This document shows, piece by piece, positions 23,165 to 31,331 of a stretch of DNA of 64,000 nt. The stretch is taken from the NCBI GenBank assembly GCA_902490305.1, contig CABUDI010000004.1, positions 1-64,000 of the forward strand, written 5' to 3'. The number at the start of each line of letters is the position of its first letter. The stretch's first letter is position 1. Under the pieces are notes generated by a model that worked only from the letters and a program-made list of their open reading frames with translations, did not search any database and was not told the origin of the DNA. The stretch comes from an uncultured Collinsella sp. (GTDB lineage Bacteria; Actinomycetota; Coriobacteriia; Coriobacteriales; Coriobacteriaceae). Made by a program: the position numbers and the translations under genes.

Positions 23165-23650
23165 ATGAGTAACAAAAAACTGCCCGAGAATGCAACCAAG
23201 ACTGAAGGTGCCGAGCTCGCACGCCGTGGAAGGGGCGAAATATCCACCGCAACGGCGGTGCCCCACGTGAGCTATGACGATCTGCGCCATGCCGATCGCA
23301 TTACTATCGACGGTCTCGAGGTCTTTGCCAACCACGGCGTGTATCCCGAAGAGAACGCGCTGGGCCAGAAGTTCATCGTGTCCTTGGTGCTCTATGCCGA
23401 CCTGCGCGCGGCAGGGGAGCACGATAACCTGGATGCCTCGATTGATTACGGCTCGGTGTGCCACGATGTCGACGGCTATCTGCGCGAGCATACGTTTAAG
23501 CTCATCGAGGCCGCGGCCGAGGGTGTGGCCTCGATGCTACTACGTCGTTACCCCTTGCTGCTTGGCGTGCGTGTTAAGCTCGATAAGCCTTGGGCGCCCG
23601 TCGGTCTTCCCCTGGCAAGCTGCGGCGTCGAGATCGAGCGCGTGCGCTAA
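23165..23650 (+). CDS. folB: Dihydroneopterin aldolase with N-terminal extension
   Basis: This 161-residue protein contains a complete FolB domain from about residue 42: RITIDGLEVFANHGVYPEE, IDYGSVCHDV, LIEAAAEGVA and the conserved Lys in RVKLDKPWAP. It cleaves dihydroneopterin to 6-hydroxymethyl-dihydropterin. The first ~40 residues are polar and not part of the family fold; the first ATG has AAGGAGACG upstream, so I keep it. folK and folP do not follow, unlike many actinobacterial operons. The next gene is convergent. Confidence 0.92.
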   Translation: MSNKKLPENATKTEGAELARRGRGEISTATAVPHVSYDDLRHADRITIDGLEVFANHGVYPEENALGQKFIVSLVLYADLRAAGEHDNLDASIDYGSVCHDVDGYLREHTFKLIEAAAEGVASMLLRRYPLLLGVRVKLDKPWAPVGLPLASCGVEIERVR

Positions 23651-23656
23651 CCGGTT

Positions 23657-24433
23657 CTAATACGTCTCTATGGGCGGTTTTTTGAGCCGCTGCGACAGAG
23701 CTCTGTTGTTGGGGCAGTACGTGTCGAGGAGGGCGTGGAACCGCTGATTGTGGCTTGGCTCGAGCAAGTGGACGAGCTCGTGGGCGACAACCATGTCGAG
23801 GCATTCGACGGGGTAGGCGGCAAGTTCGCGTGCGATGCGAATGGCACCGGTTTTGGGCGTGCACGAGCCCCAGCGCGTTTTCATGCTGCGTACGGAAACG
23901 CGGGAAACGGTGACACCCATTGCGATTTCGTATGCGTGCACCATATCGCGCAGCGCTGATGTGACCTCGGACATATAGAGCTGGTCAATATGGGCTTGGA
24001 TCTCACTGGGCGTTAAGCCGTCGAGGGTCGCGTTCCACTTGGCCTGCGGACGTTCGTCTGGCTCGTCGGCACCCATAAAACTTGCGAAGGTGGCCTGTTT
24101 GGGTCGCGGTGCGGGTGATGCAAAGTTGTGGTCGAGCGCATCCTGTACCGTGATGGGCTTGCCCCAAAGTGCAATGATGGACGAGGGACTGAGCGGCTCT
24201 CTCGCCGTCGCCTGACGTTGCTCGCGCTGGGCAAGTCTGCCGATAATCCAGGCGCTGTTGCGCTTCACAAACGCTTCGATACGCTCGCGGCTGGCGCCGA
24301 GCGGTGCGCTGGCGTGGACCTCACCGCTCGATGTGACGCGTAGGTTGAAGTTCTTGACGCGCTTTTTGGTAACGACGACGGGGATGGATGTGCCATCCGG
24401 TCGGGATACGGAAATCGTAAACTGCTGCGTCAA
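23657..24433 (-). CDS. YgjP-like (DUF45) zinc metallopeptidase
   Basis: This roughly 258-residue protein has the C-terminal WGSCTPKTG motif and the zinc site HELVHLLEPSH (HExxH plus downstream His) typical of YgjP/DUF45 proteins, with the N-terminal KRVKNFNLRV strand. It is probably a cytoplasmic metallopeptidase of unknown target. I choose TTG 24433 because GAAGGA lies 7 nt upstream. ATG starts at 24466 or 24496 would run through the strong hairpin 24456-24491. An unusual insert (about residues 75-115) lies between the two halves. Confidence 0.82.
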   Translation of the reverse strand: MTQQFTISVSRPDGTSIPVVVTKKRVKNFNLRVTSSGEVHASAPLGASRERIEAFVKRNSAWIIGRLAQREQRQATAREPLSPSSIIALWGKPITVQDALDHNFASPAPRPKQATFASFMGADEPDERPQAKWNATLDGLTPSEIQAHIDQLYMSEVTSALRDMVHAYEIAMGVTVSRVSVRSMKTRWGSCTPKTGAIRIARELAAYPVECLDMVVAHELVHLLEPSHNQRFHALLDTYCPNNRALSQRLKKPPIETY

Positions 24434-24455
24434 AAGTGATCCTTCAGATTGGGGA

Positions 24456-24491
24456 TGGGCCGGCATGTCGATCGCTTGACATGCCGGCCCG
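24456..24491 (-). terminator. Terminator-like hairpin after dipeptidase
   Basis: GGGCCGGCATGTC pairs perfectly over 13 bp with GACATGCCGGCCC. It follows the minus-strand dipeptidase gene and precedes the YgjP-like gene. There is no strong T run, so it may slow or process rather than fully end transcription. Confidence 0.6.
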
Positions 24492-24507
24492 CTCAAGGGA
24501 TGTGAAA

Positions 24508-25521
24508 TTAATAACGCTCAAAGAAGGCAAGCGCGTTGTCGCTGCAGAGCTTTTGCATCACGGTCTTGCCAAAGTGCTTGGAGAGCATGTTCTGGAACTC
24601 GGGCATCATGCTGGCATCGGAGAGGAAAGCGGGTACCGTGGCGCCGTCCCAGTCGCCGCCGAGCGCGATGACATTTTCGCCGCCCAGGTCGAGCCAATGC
24701 TCGATATGTGCCGCCAGCTGGTCGAAGGTGACGTCTGCGGCGGTCTTGTCGGTTGCGTCGTTGGAAAGGAACTCGCTGCAGTAGTTGAGGCCGACGATGC
24801 CGCCCATGTCGCGAATGGTGCGGAACTGGTCGTCGGTGAGGTTGCGTTTGACGCCGCAAACCGCACGGGAGTTGGAGTGGCTGGCGACGAAGGGGCGCGT
24901 GGCGTGGGCGACAACCTCGTCAAAGCACTCATCGTTGAGGTGGGAGACGTCGAGCACCATGCCGGCGTGCTCCATCTGCGTAAGCGCCTCGATGCCAGCG
25001 GCGGTGAGGCCGGCGTGGGTGTCGTGGCCACTCGCGAGCGGTCCCTGCGCGTTCCAGCTGAGCGATGACATGAGTACGCCCAGGCTCTTGAGTACCTCGA
25101 TCAGCGCGGGGTCCTCGGCAAAGAACGTGGCGTTTTCGATGGTGTGGATGCAGGCGACCTTGCCGTCTTTGAGCGCGGGGCGAATGTCTGCGGCGCTGCG
25201 CACATTGACCATGCGGTCGTGGTTGAGCATGGCCTGGCCGCTCATATGCGCCATGATTTGCGCCTGGAAGCGCGCGGCGTGGGCGGTGGGAATCTCGTCG
25301 GGGACAAACGTGGCGAAGCACTGTGCCCAAGGAGTTTTGCCGATCTTTGCGAGCGAGATGGCGCAGGCGTTGCCCTCGATAAGGTCGAAATCCTGCGGAT
25401 GCGTCTCGTCGCCGGGGAAATAGCCGTCGGTGCCCGCGGTAAAGCGCAGGTCGAGATCGAGCGTGGTCCAGCCGATGCGGTCGGCAGTGTCGCAATGTAA
25501 GTCAAATACGGGATATGCCAT
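24508..25521 (-). CDS. Membrane-dipeptidase-family (M19) peptidase
   Basis: This 337-residue amidohydrolase-fold dipeptidase has the zinc ligands in FDLHCDT near residue 6, the bridging Glu in HTIENATFF near 127, and VSHLND and ASHSNSRAV further on. Such enzymes cleave dipeptides, including those with D-residues. It has no signal peptide, so it is likely cytoplasmic and could complete use of peptides taken up by Opp. ATG 25521 follows CGGAGGA. Confidence 0.9.
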   Translation of the reverse strand: MAYPVFDLHCDTADRIGWTTLDLDLRFTAGTDGYFPGDETHPQDFDLIEGNACAISLAKIGKTPWAQCFATFVPDEIPTAHAARFQAQIMAHMSGQAMLNHDRMVNVRSAADIRPALKDGKVACIHTIENATFFAEDPALIEVLKSLGVLMSSLSWNAQGPLASGHDTHAGLTAAGIEALTQMEHAGMVLDVSHLNDECFDEVVAHATRPFVASHSNSRAVCGVKRNLTDDQFRTIRDMGGIVGLNYCSEFLSNDATDKTAADVTFDQLAAHIEHWLDLGGENVIALGGDWDGATVPAFLSDASMMPEFQNMLSKHFGKTVMQKLCSDNALAFFERY

Positions 25522-25641
25522 GGTTCCTCCGGTTGCAGCGTTTCTTTGCAAACTGTCTTTGAATTGTATGACTAGGGTATAGTTAGCGCCATATGTTCAC
25601 GGCGGCCCGCGTTGTGCGCCGCCCTTATTACGGAGGTTACC

Positions 25642-26070
25642 ATGTCCAACCAGGGCAAGAAGGTCAAGACCCATTATCGTGGCACGCTCGACGACGGCAC
25701 GCAGTTCGATAGCTCCTACGATCGCGGCGAGCCGCTGGAGTTCACCTGCGGTGCCGGTCAGATGATCAAGGGCTTCGACGCCGCCGTTATCGATATGCAG
25801 GTGGGCGAGAAGAAGTCCGTACACATTCCTGCGGCCGATGCCTACGGTGAGCACAATCCCGAGATGGTTATCACCTTCCCGGCCGAGCAGGTTCCCAACA
25901 TCGAGCAGATCGAGAAGGGCATGAAGCTCTTCCTGTCCACGCCGAGCGGCATGCCTGTCCCCGCCGTCGTCATCGACGTGACGCCCGAGGCCGTGACGCT
26001 TGACGCCAATCACGAGCTCGCCGGCAAGGATCTCAACTTTGATATCGAGCTCGTCGAGGTCGAGGACTAG
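25642..26070 (+). CDS. FKBP-type (SlyD-like) peptidyl-prolyl isomerase
   Basis: This 142-residue protein has FKBP strands KVKTHYRGTLDDGTQFDSS and the inserted IF-type domain after YGEHNPEMV, the layout of SlyD-like isomerases. It lacks a His-rich nickel-binding tail. It would assist protein folding. GGAGG lies 7 nt before ATG 25642; an in-frame ATG 10 codons earlier has no ribosome site. The stop is 3 nt before the next start, so the two genes are coupled. Confidence 0.92.
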   Translation: MSNQGKKVKTHYRGTLDDGTQFDSSYDRGEPLEFTCGAGQMIKGFDAAVIDMQVGEKKSVHIPAADAYGEHNPEMVITFPAEQVPNIEQIEKGMKLFLSTPSGMPVPAVVIDVTPEAVTLDANHELAGKDLNFDIELVEVED

Positions 26071-26073
26071 TTG

Positions 26074-26652
26074 ATGTCCGGGGACCTGGTAGCTACGGAG
26101 CGCTTGGGAAATCTCAACGACCCGTCCTATGAACTCCTGCTTCGTCGGGAGATGGGTGGCATTTTTGAGGTTGACGAGCTGCTACTCGATTGGGACCAGG
26201 CTGATACGCGCACGTTTGTGGGCGTGACGGAGCTGGGGCGCACGGTGAATGTCCGGCTGGATGCCGCTGATGGCGAACGCCTTGCCGACGGCGACGTGCT
26301 CGCTATCGACCGCACGGGCACGGTGCCCGTAGTGGTTGTCGTGCGCCTGCGCAGTGCCGAGGTCTATTTGGTCGAAGTCGACCGCATGGATCCGATTGCG
26401 CTCGCGCATGCGTGCTGGGAGATCGGCAATATGCACGCGCCGCTCTTCCGGGGTGACTCGGACGAGCATACCGTGCGCATGTATACGCCGGTGCAACCGG
26501 TTTTGGGTCGCATGCTCCGGGGCATCGAGGGCGTTCGGCTCTCGGTGGTCACACGCGAGCTCGATGCCAGTCGACGCTTTGCATCGAGCGCGGCGGATGT
26601 TGTTGTGAGTATGGCTCCAGACTTTACGATCGTAAAGAAGGCGCGCGGCTAA
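26074..26652 (+). CDS. UreE-like metallochaperone protein
   Basis: This 192-residue protein resembles UreE in layout: an N-terminal beta domain ending in ERLADGDVLAIDR, then a ferredoxin-like domain with DPIALAHACWEIGNMHAPLF, corresponding to the LGNRH segment of UreE. UreE delivers nickel to urease. No His-rich tail is present and no urease or hydrogenase gene is visible. It is translationally coupled to an FKBP gene, and SlyD-type FKBPs are also nickel-linked, which supports a metal role. The assignment rests on pattern only. Confidence 0.55.
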   Translation: MSGDLVATERLGNLNDPSYELLLRREMGGIFEVDELLLDWDQADTRTFVGVTELGRTVNVRLDAADGERLADGDVLAIDRTGTVPVVVVVRLRSAEVYLVEVDRMDPIALAHACWEIGNMHAPLFRGDSDEHTVRMYTPVQPVLGRMLRGIEGVRLSVVTRELDASRRFASSAADVVVSMAPDFTIVKKARG

Positions 26653-26665
26653 CGTGCGTATGCGT

Positions 26666-26704
26666 AAGACGGACTTTGAGAGGCAACTATTCAAAGTCCG
26701 TCTT
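26666..26704 (+). terminator. Terminator-like hairpin
   Basis: AAGACGGACTTTGA pairs perfectly over 14 bp with TCAAAGTCCGTCTT, 13 nt after the UreE-like gene. The following bases are only moderately T-rich. Confidence 0.7.
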
Positions 26705-26733
26705 GCTGTTGATGGGATGCTTTGGGGGAACAT

Positions 26734-27531
26734 ATGGGTCTTGAGGGAATCAAGCTGATCGCCTGCGATTTGGATGGCACGTTGCTGCATCCGGGGGAGC
26801 GCGAGCCACGCCCCGAGGCATTTGAGCTCATCGACGAGCTGCACCGTCGCGGCATTGTGTTTATGCCGGCGAGTGGCCGTCAATATGCGAGTTTGCGCTA
26901 CCTGTTTGCCCCGGTGGCAGACGAGCTTGTCTATGTGTGCGAAAACGGCGCCCTGGTCATGAGCGAGGGGCGTGCCGTTGTCAAGCGCTCTATGGGGCGT
27001 GACCTGGCGATGGATATCGCGAATGCCGTAGTCGCCTACCCCCATGCCGATGTAACCCTTTCCTGCGAGGGGCACCTCTACACCATAAGCGGCAACGATG
27101 CGTTCGTCGACCATTTGCGTTACGAGGTCCATTGCGATGTGGCGGTGGTCGACCGTCCCGAGGACATTGACGAGGATGTCATTAAGATTGCGTTTCAAAC
27201 GCCCGAGACAGAGCAGCCGGCGGCGCTGGAGTATTTTGTGCGTCGCTTTAGCGACCGGGTCGATGTGATGACGTCGGGAACCGAATGGACCGACTTTATC
27301 GGCTTTGATTCGGGCAAGGGGTCCGCGCTTGCCGATTACGGTCGTGCCCTGGGAATTTCGCCCGATGAGATGATGGCGTTTGGCGATAACGAAAACGACC
27401 GCGACATGCTCAACGTGGTGGGCCATCCCTATCTGATGGAAAGCTGCAATCCCAGCATGCGCGGCATTAATGACCGCGTCCGCTATGTGCACACGGTCGA
27501 AGAAGAACTGCGTCGCCTGCTTGCCGAGTAG
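26734..27531 (+). CDS. Cof-type HAD phosphatase
   Basis: This 265-residue HAD hydrolase has motif I DLDGTLL (nucleophile Asp), motif II in ASGRQ, and motif IV FGDNENDRDML, with the C2-type cap of the Cof/YbjI group. It probably dephosphorylates sugar phosphates or FMN-like cofactors. GGGGGA precedes ATG 26734; TTG 26722 is an unlikely alternative. It converges with the Fur gene 14 nt away. Confidence 0.9.
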   Translation: MGLEGIKLIACDLDGTLLHPGEREPRPEAFELIDELHRRGIVFMPASGRQYASLRYLFAPVADELVYVCENGALVMSEGRAVVKRSMGRDLAMDIANAVVAYPHADVTLSCEGHLYTISGNDAFVDHLRYEVHCDVAVVDRPEDIDEDVIKIAFQTPETEQPAALEYFVRRFSDRVDVMTSGTEWTDFIGFDSGKGSALADYGRALGISPDEMMAFGDNENDRDMLNVVGHPYLMESCNPSMRGINDRVRYVHTVEEELRRLLAE

Positions 27532-27545
27532 GCATGTCCCAAAAT

Positions 27546-27926
27546 CTACCTACAGTTGGGGCAGAGGCCCTCGAAGATGGTGTAGTGCGAGGTGACGTTC
27601 CAACCGATTTGCTCGGACGCCTTGGCATCGAGCCGGGCGTCGAAGGGGAGCGGCACATCGATGACGCGGTTGCACGAGGTGCAGATAATATGCGCATGCG
27701 GCTCGACGGTGCGATCGAAGCGGCTGCCGCCCGGCGTCTTGATCGAGAGAATCTCCCCGGCATCGGCCAAGAGATTGAGGTTGCGGTAGACCGTACCGCG
27801 GCTGATTCTGTCGTCCTGTTCGCGCACGGCGTTGTAGATCTCATCGGCGGTGGGATGGTTGTAGCTTTGGCGCACGGCATCAAGAACCAGCTTCCGCTGC
27901 TTGGTGTTTCTTCTTTGCATCGCCAT
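27546..27926 (-). CDS. Fur-family metalloregulator (PerR/Fur-like)
   Basis: This 126-residue DNA-binding protein has the winged helix with ISRGTVYRNLNLL near residue 42 and the metal sites HAHIICTSC near 77 and the C-terminal CPNC. The paired CxxC motifs indicate the structural zinc site. Fur, PerR and Zur cannot be separated with confidence; short length and gene-poor surroundings favour PerR in an anaerobe. The promoter region (27927-27990) has an AT-rich run around ATTATTAGTATTGTG that may be an autoregulatory box. Confidence 0.9.
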   Translation of the reverse strand: MAMQRRNTKQRKLVLDAVRQSYNHPTADEIYNAVREQDDRISRGTVYRNLNLLADAGEILSIKTPGGSRFDRTVEPHAHIICTSCNRVIDVPLPFDARLDAKASEQIGWNVTSHYTIFEGLCPNCR

Positions 27927-27987
27927 GCGCCTCGCCTCTTTTCTATCAACGGTCGTAGGTAAATGATACCGTATTTAGCACACAATA

Positions 27988-28389
27988 CTAATAATGAGGA
28001 CTGAAACCGTCTTCATTGGCAAGTGGGGCTCGGACTTGGGCGTCTACGAGGCGAAAGCGCGTTCCCATGCGCTCATAGGAGGCATGGAGCGCTTCGAGGT
28101 GAGACAGGATATCCGCGGGCGCGCCTTGTACCTCCATTTCGACCGAACCGTCTTCCATGTTACACATCCAGCCGGTGAGTGCGCGTGCCTGCGCGAGGTT
28201 GGTGTTGGTAAAGCGAAAACCAACGCCCTGGACTTGCCCCGCCCAGCGCAGGAAGTAGCGCAGGGGGGTGTCTTGAGTGGCCTCGTCGCTTGCGAGCACA
28301 GTAAGCCTGCGGCGCAGCTCGAGCTCAACGTTTGATGGTTTTTGAGGCTCTCGACTGCCGCCGGAGAAGAACTTGTCAAAAAAGCCCAT
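27988..28389 (-). CDS. acyP: Acylphosphatase with N-terminal extension
   Basis: This 133-residue protein carries an acylphosphatase domain from about residue 42: GQVQGVGFRFTNTNLA with the catalytic Arg, then GWMCNMEDGSVEMEVQG with the catalytic Asn. It hydrolyses acyl phosphates such as acetyl phosphate. About 40 extra N-terminal residues are charged and not part of the fold. It begins 2 nt after the preceding Gfo/Idh gene, suggesting coupling. Confidence 0.88.
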   Translation of the reverse strand: MGFFDKFFSGGSREPQKPSNVELELRRRLTVLASDEATQDTPLRYFLRWAGQVQGVGFRFTNTNLAQARALTGWMCNMEDGSVEMEVQGAPADILSHLEALHASYERMGTRFRLVDAQVRAPLANEDGFSPHY

Positions 28390-28391
28390 CG

Positions 28392-29498
28392 CTAGGCCTG
28401 CTTGACTGAATCGGCGGGGAAGGTAATGCCGGCCTGCTGACGCACGGCATCCATGATGCGCAGTGAGACAAGCGTGACATCGCGATAGTGGCCAAGCTCA
28501 TGGCGCCCAGCCGGTGTTTCCCAAATCTCATCTTTAACGTGATGAACGCCGTCGATAGCGGTGATAAAGTCTGTGAGTTCGTATTCCATAGTGTTGCTCG
28601 ATTTGGGCAGGTCGAGCACGCGGCCGTTGTCGCCCTGTTCGCGCGGTGCCTCGGTCGCCGAGCCGCGTACGACGTCGCCGCGATAGTCGATGCGGACGTT
28701 GCGGGGCGTGGACAGATGGTCAATCTGGATAGTGCCACGCTCGCCTTCGATCTGCGAGGGCAGCAGGTCATTCGTAATTTTGGAGTGCGCGAGCTCGACG
28801 GAGATACGGCCACCGCCGTAGCTGGCGAGGATGGAACCGCAGCCATCGATGGGGCCGTGCGTGAGCTGTCGCGTGGTGGGGTCGAGCAGAGTAGTCATGC
28901 TCGTAAGGCCGGAGGGCATGCCGAAAATCTCGACCATGGGCTCGACGGCGTAGACGCCAATGTCCATGAGGGAACCCGATGCCATATTGCAGTCGAAGAT
29001 ATTGGTGGCGCGCCCCGCGAGAACTTCGTTGTAGCGCGAAGAATACTTGCCAAAGCGCAATGAGGCGCGGCGGATGGGGGCGATCTCGCCCAGGGCATCC
29101 TCGATGGCGTGGAAGGCGGGATCGTGGAGGGGACGCATGGCCTCGAGGGCCACGACACCTGCTGCCTCGGCAGCGCGGAAGACTTCCAACGCCTGCGCTT
29201 CGGTGGCGCAGAAGGGCTTCTCGACGATGACATGCTTGCCAACGGCGATGCAGGCGAGCGCTTGCTCGTAGTGGAGCGCATTGGGACTGCCGATGTAGAC
29301 GGCGTCGACGTCGTCGGCGGACGCAAGCTCGTCGAGCGCGGTGAAGTTTCGCTCGCCACCGCGCTCGGCGGTAAAGGCGGTACCGCGATCGGCATCGCGC
29401 GAGAGCGTACCCACAAACGCAGCTTGGTCGTTGGCGTTGACGACCTGGATAAAGTCGTTGGTAATCATGGATGTGCCGATGGTCGCTATACGCAGCAT
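28392..29498 (-). CDS. Gfo/Idh/MocA-family oxidoreductase
   Basis: This 368-residue NAD(P)-dependent dehydrogenase has an N-terminal Rossmann fold (MLRIATIGTSMITND), the EKPFCAT motif near residue 93 and the C-terminal alpha/beta domain with MDIGVYAVEPM. It likely oxidises or reduces a sugar or inositol derivative; the substrate is unknown. ATG 29498 has GAGGGGG upstream; in-frame extension to 29723 is unsupported. It heads an operon with acyP. Confidence 0.88.
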   Translation of the reverse strand: MLRIATIGTSMITNDFIQVVNANDQAAFVGTLSRDADRGTAFTAERGGERNFTALDELASADDVDAVYIGSPNALHYEQALACIAVGKHVIVEKPFCATEAQALEVFRAAEAAGVVALEAMRPLHDPAFHAIEDALGEIAPIRRASLRFGKYSSRYNEVLAGRATNIFDCNMASGSLMDIGVYAVEPMVEIFGMPSGLTSMTTLLDPTTRQLTHGPIDGCGSILASYGGGRISVELAHSKITNDLLPSQIEGERGTIQIDHLSTPRNVRIDYRGDVVRGSATEAPREQGDNGRVLDLPKSSNTMEYELTDFITAIDGVHHVKDEIWETPAGRHELGHYRDVTLVSLRIMDAVRQQAGITFPADSVKQA

Positions 29499-29571
29499 GT
29501 ATCCCCCTCGTGCCGTTCGGTTTACAGGATGAGTGTAGCGCGTGGGGATATAAAGCTGCGCGAAAACGCTA

Positions 29572-30057
29572 TTACAGGTCGCTCTCGCTAAAGCCGGCGT
29601 CGATATCGAGGTTGGCTCCGTCGGCCGCGGTGGTGGCGAGCTCGTCGCAGCGCTCATTGAGCTCGTGGCCGGCATGCCCCTTAACCCAGATGAACTCCAC
29701 CTTATGCTTGCTCTTTGCGGCAAGCAGACGCTCCCACAGGTCGCGGTTCTTGACGGGCTGCTTGTTGGCAGTTTTCCACCCGCGCTTTTTCCAGCCGTCG
29801 ATCCAGTGCTTGTTGAAGGCGTTGACGACGTATTGCGAATCGGAATGGACCTCGACCTCGCAGGGGCGGTTAAGTGCCTCGAGCGCCACGATGACCGCCA
29901 TGAGCTCCATGCGGTTGTTAGTGGTCTTGGCGTAGCCGCGCGAAAGCTCGGAGGTGAAGGTCTTGCCGGCGGGGTTGGTGTACTTGAGCACGGCGCCGTA
30001 GCCGCCGCGTCCCGGATTTGATCGGGCCGAGCCGTCGGTATAGATGATGACCTTCAC
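29572..30057 (-). CDS. rnhA: Ribonuclease HI
   Basis: This 161-residue enzyme removes RNA from RNA-DNA hybrids. Catalytic acidic residues are seen in [33 protein letters not shown] and near the C-terminus in NERCDELA. The His-containing KGHAGH loop is intact. I choose GTG 30057 because AAAGGAA lies 5 nt before it and the family starts with this strand. Confidence 0.95.
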   Translation of the reverse strand: MKVIIYTDGSARSNPGRGGYGAVLKYTNPAGKTFTSELSRGYAKTTNNRMELMAVIVALEALNRPCEVEVHSDSQYVVNAFNKHWIDGWKKRGWKTANKQPVKNRDLWERLLAAKSKHKVEFIWVKGHAGHELNERCDELATTAADGANLDIDAGFSESDL

Positions 30058-30120
30058 ATGGTTCCTTTCGTTGGGTACGCTTCGTGTGAGTGACCATTGT
30101 AGCGCCATGCCCGCCGCGGG

Positions 30121-31059
30121 CTAGCAATCTACGATTTCTACCCCGTCTTCCGACAGCTGGTCGGCATGGATGATGCGGTTGAGCTCGTCGAGGTATTGCC
30201 GCAAGAGAGGAGAGGGCTTGCGCTCGTCGTGCATGATATATCCTACGTGCATCGTTGGGGCGTCTGCTAACGGGATCGATGCCATACCCCACTGCATTTC
30301 ATTGGAAAGGACACCGGTCGACAGGGTGTAACCGTTCGACGTGATAAGTAAGTTAGTAAGTGTTCCGCGGTCCGAGATTCGTATGTTGCGGTCGCAAGGG
30401 ATATAGCTAAAAGGTTCCTCGGCGTAATAGAAGGAGTTTGAGGTTCCCTGCTCAAAGCTGTAGCGCGTATAGGGCGTGAGGTCGGCAAGGGACAGCTGAG
30501 GGCGGCGTGCGAGCGGGTGGCGTTCGCTAACGAAGACGTGGACCGTCGCGTCGAAGAGGGGATGGAAGCTTGCGCGGGCATCGGCGAAGGCCTTCTGCAG
30601 AACGCGGGCGTTAAAGTCATCCAGGTACAGAATGCCGATATCGCTGCGAAATGCGCGGACGTCGTCGATGATCTGCGAGGTGGTGGTCTCGCGCATGATG
30701 AACTCAAACTTACTGTCGCGGCAGCGCTCGACGACGTTGACAAAGGCCTCAACCGAAAACGCGTAGTGCTGGGCCGAGACGGCAAGGCGCGCCTGGGGTG
30801 TGCCGCCGTCCTCGTAGCGTGCCTCGAGCATGTCGGCCTGCTCTACGACCTGGCGCGCATAGCCCAAAAGCTCGGTGCCGTCGTTGGTGAGCGTGACGCC
30901 GCGGCTGGAGCGCGTAAAGATCTCCAGATGGAGCTCCTGTTCCAGGCTTTTGACGGCGTTTGAGATGTTGGACTGAGCGGTATAGAGGCGCTGAGCTGCA
31001 GCGTTGATTGAGCCGGACTCTGCCACGGCAATCAGAAAACGAAGCTGCTGAAGGGTCAT
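30121..31059 (-). CDS. LysR-family regulator next to metY
   Basis: This 312-residue regulator has the LysR helix-turn-helix at the N-terminus (MTLQQLRFLIAVAESGSINAAAQRL) and a substrate-binding effector domain (about 90-300). It is divergent from the sulfhydrylase gene, the usual layout for a LysR activator of the neighbouring gene. An O-acetyl-serine or -homoserine-type inducer is therefore plausible. I prefer the second ATG (31059) with AGAGGA 7-8 nt upstream. An inverted repeat TATCT-N7-AGATA lies at 31081-31097. Confidence 0.88.
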   Translation of the reverse strand: MTLQQLRFLIAVAESGSINAAAQRLYTAQSNISNAVKSLEQELHLEIFTRSSRGVTLTNDGTELLGYARQVVEQADMLEARYEDGGTPQARLAVSAQHYAFSVEAFVNVVERCRDSKFEFIMRETTTSQIIDDVRAFRSDIGILYLDDFNARVLQKAFADARASFHPLFDATVHVFVSERHPLARRPQLSLADLTPYTRYSFEQGTSNSFYYAEEPFSYIPCDRNIRISDRGTLTNLLITSNGYTLSTGVLSNEMQWGMASIPLADAPTMHVGYIMHDERKPSPLLRQYLDELNRIIHADQLSEDGVEIVDC

Positions 31060-31080
31060 CGACGCCATCCTCTCGATTGC

Positions 31081-31097
31081 TATCTATAAAACAGATA
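31081..31097. promoter_or_regulatory. Candidate LysR binding site
   Basis: TATCT and AGATA are separated by 7 nt, matching the T-N11-A logic of LysR boxes. It lies between the two divergent genes, just upstream of the metY -35. Confidence 0.45.
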
Positions 31098-31119
31098 ACA
31101 GATTAGCGCTTTTAAGTGA

Positions 31120-31148
31120 TTGACCGAGGGAAACAATGCTCGTACTAT
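31120..31148 (+). promoter_or_regulatory. metY promoter
   Basis: -35 TTGACC (31120-31125), 17-nt spacer, -10 TACTAT (31143-31148). It predicts a leader RNA of about 175 nt before metY. Confidence 0.7.
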
Positions 31149-31216
31149 TCAAAACACACAAAGGCAGTAGGTAATTAAGCCGACCACGGAACAGGGATGC
31201 GAAAGGAGGCCCGCAT

Positions 31217-31270
31217 ATGAATTGCTTACCAAGACGAATGCCGGGCTCCTGTTTGCGCCCGTCGGCGTGA
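31217..31270 (+). CDS. 17-residue leader peptide upstream of metY
   Basis: A strong AAAGGAGG (31203-31209) precedes ATG 31217 and a 17-codon frame MNCLPRRMPGSCLRPSA ending in TGA. A stem CTCCTG (31246-31251) with CAGGAG (31272-31277) spans its end. Position inside the leader of a sulfur-assimilation gene and two Cys codons suggest translation-coupled attenuation by cysteine or a related metabolite. This is inferred from layout only. Confidence 0.5.
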   Translation: MNCLPRRMPGSCLRPSA

Positions 31271-31331
31271 TCAGGAGACAGCGACTTACTTCTCTTACTC
31301 TTATTACTTTTGTTCGATCAAGGAGATCATC

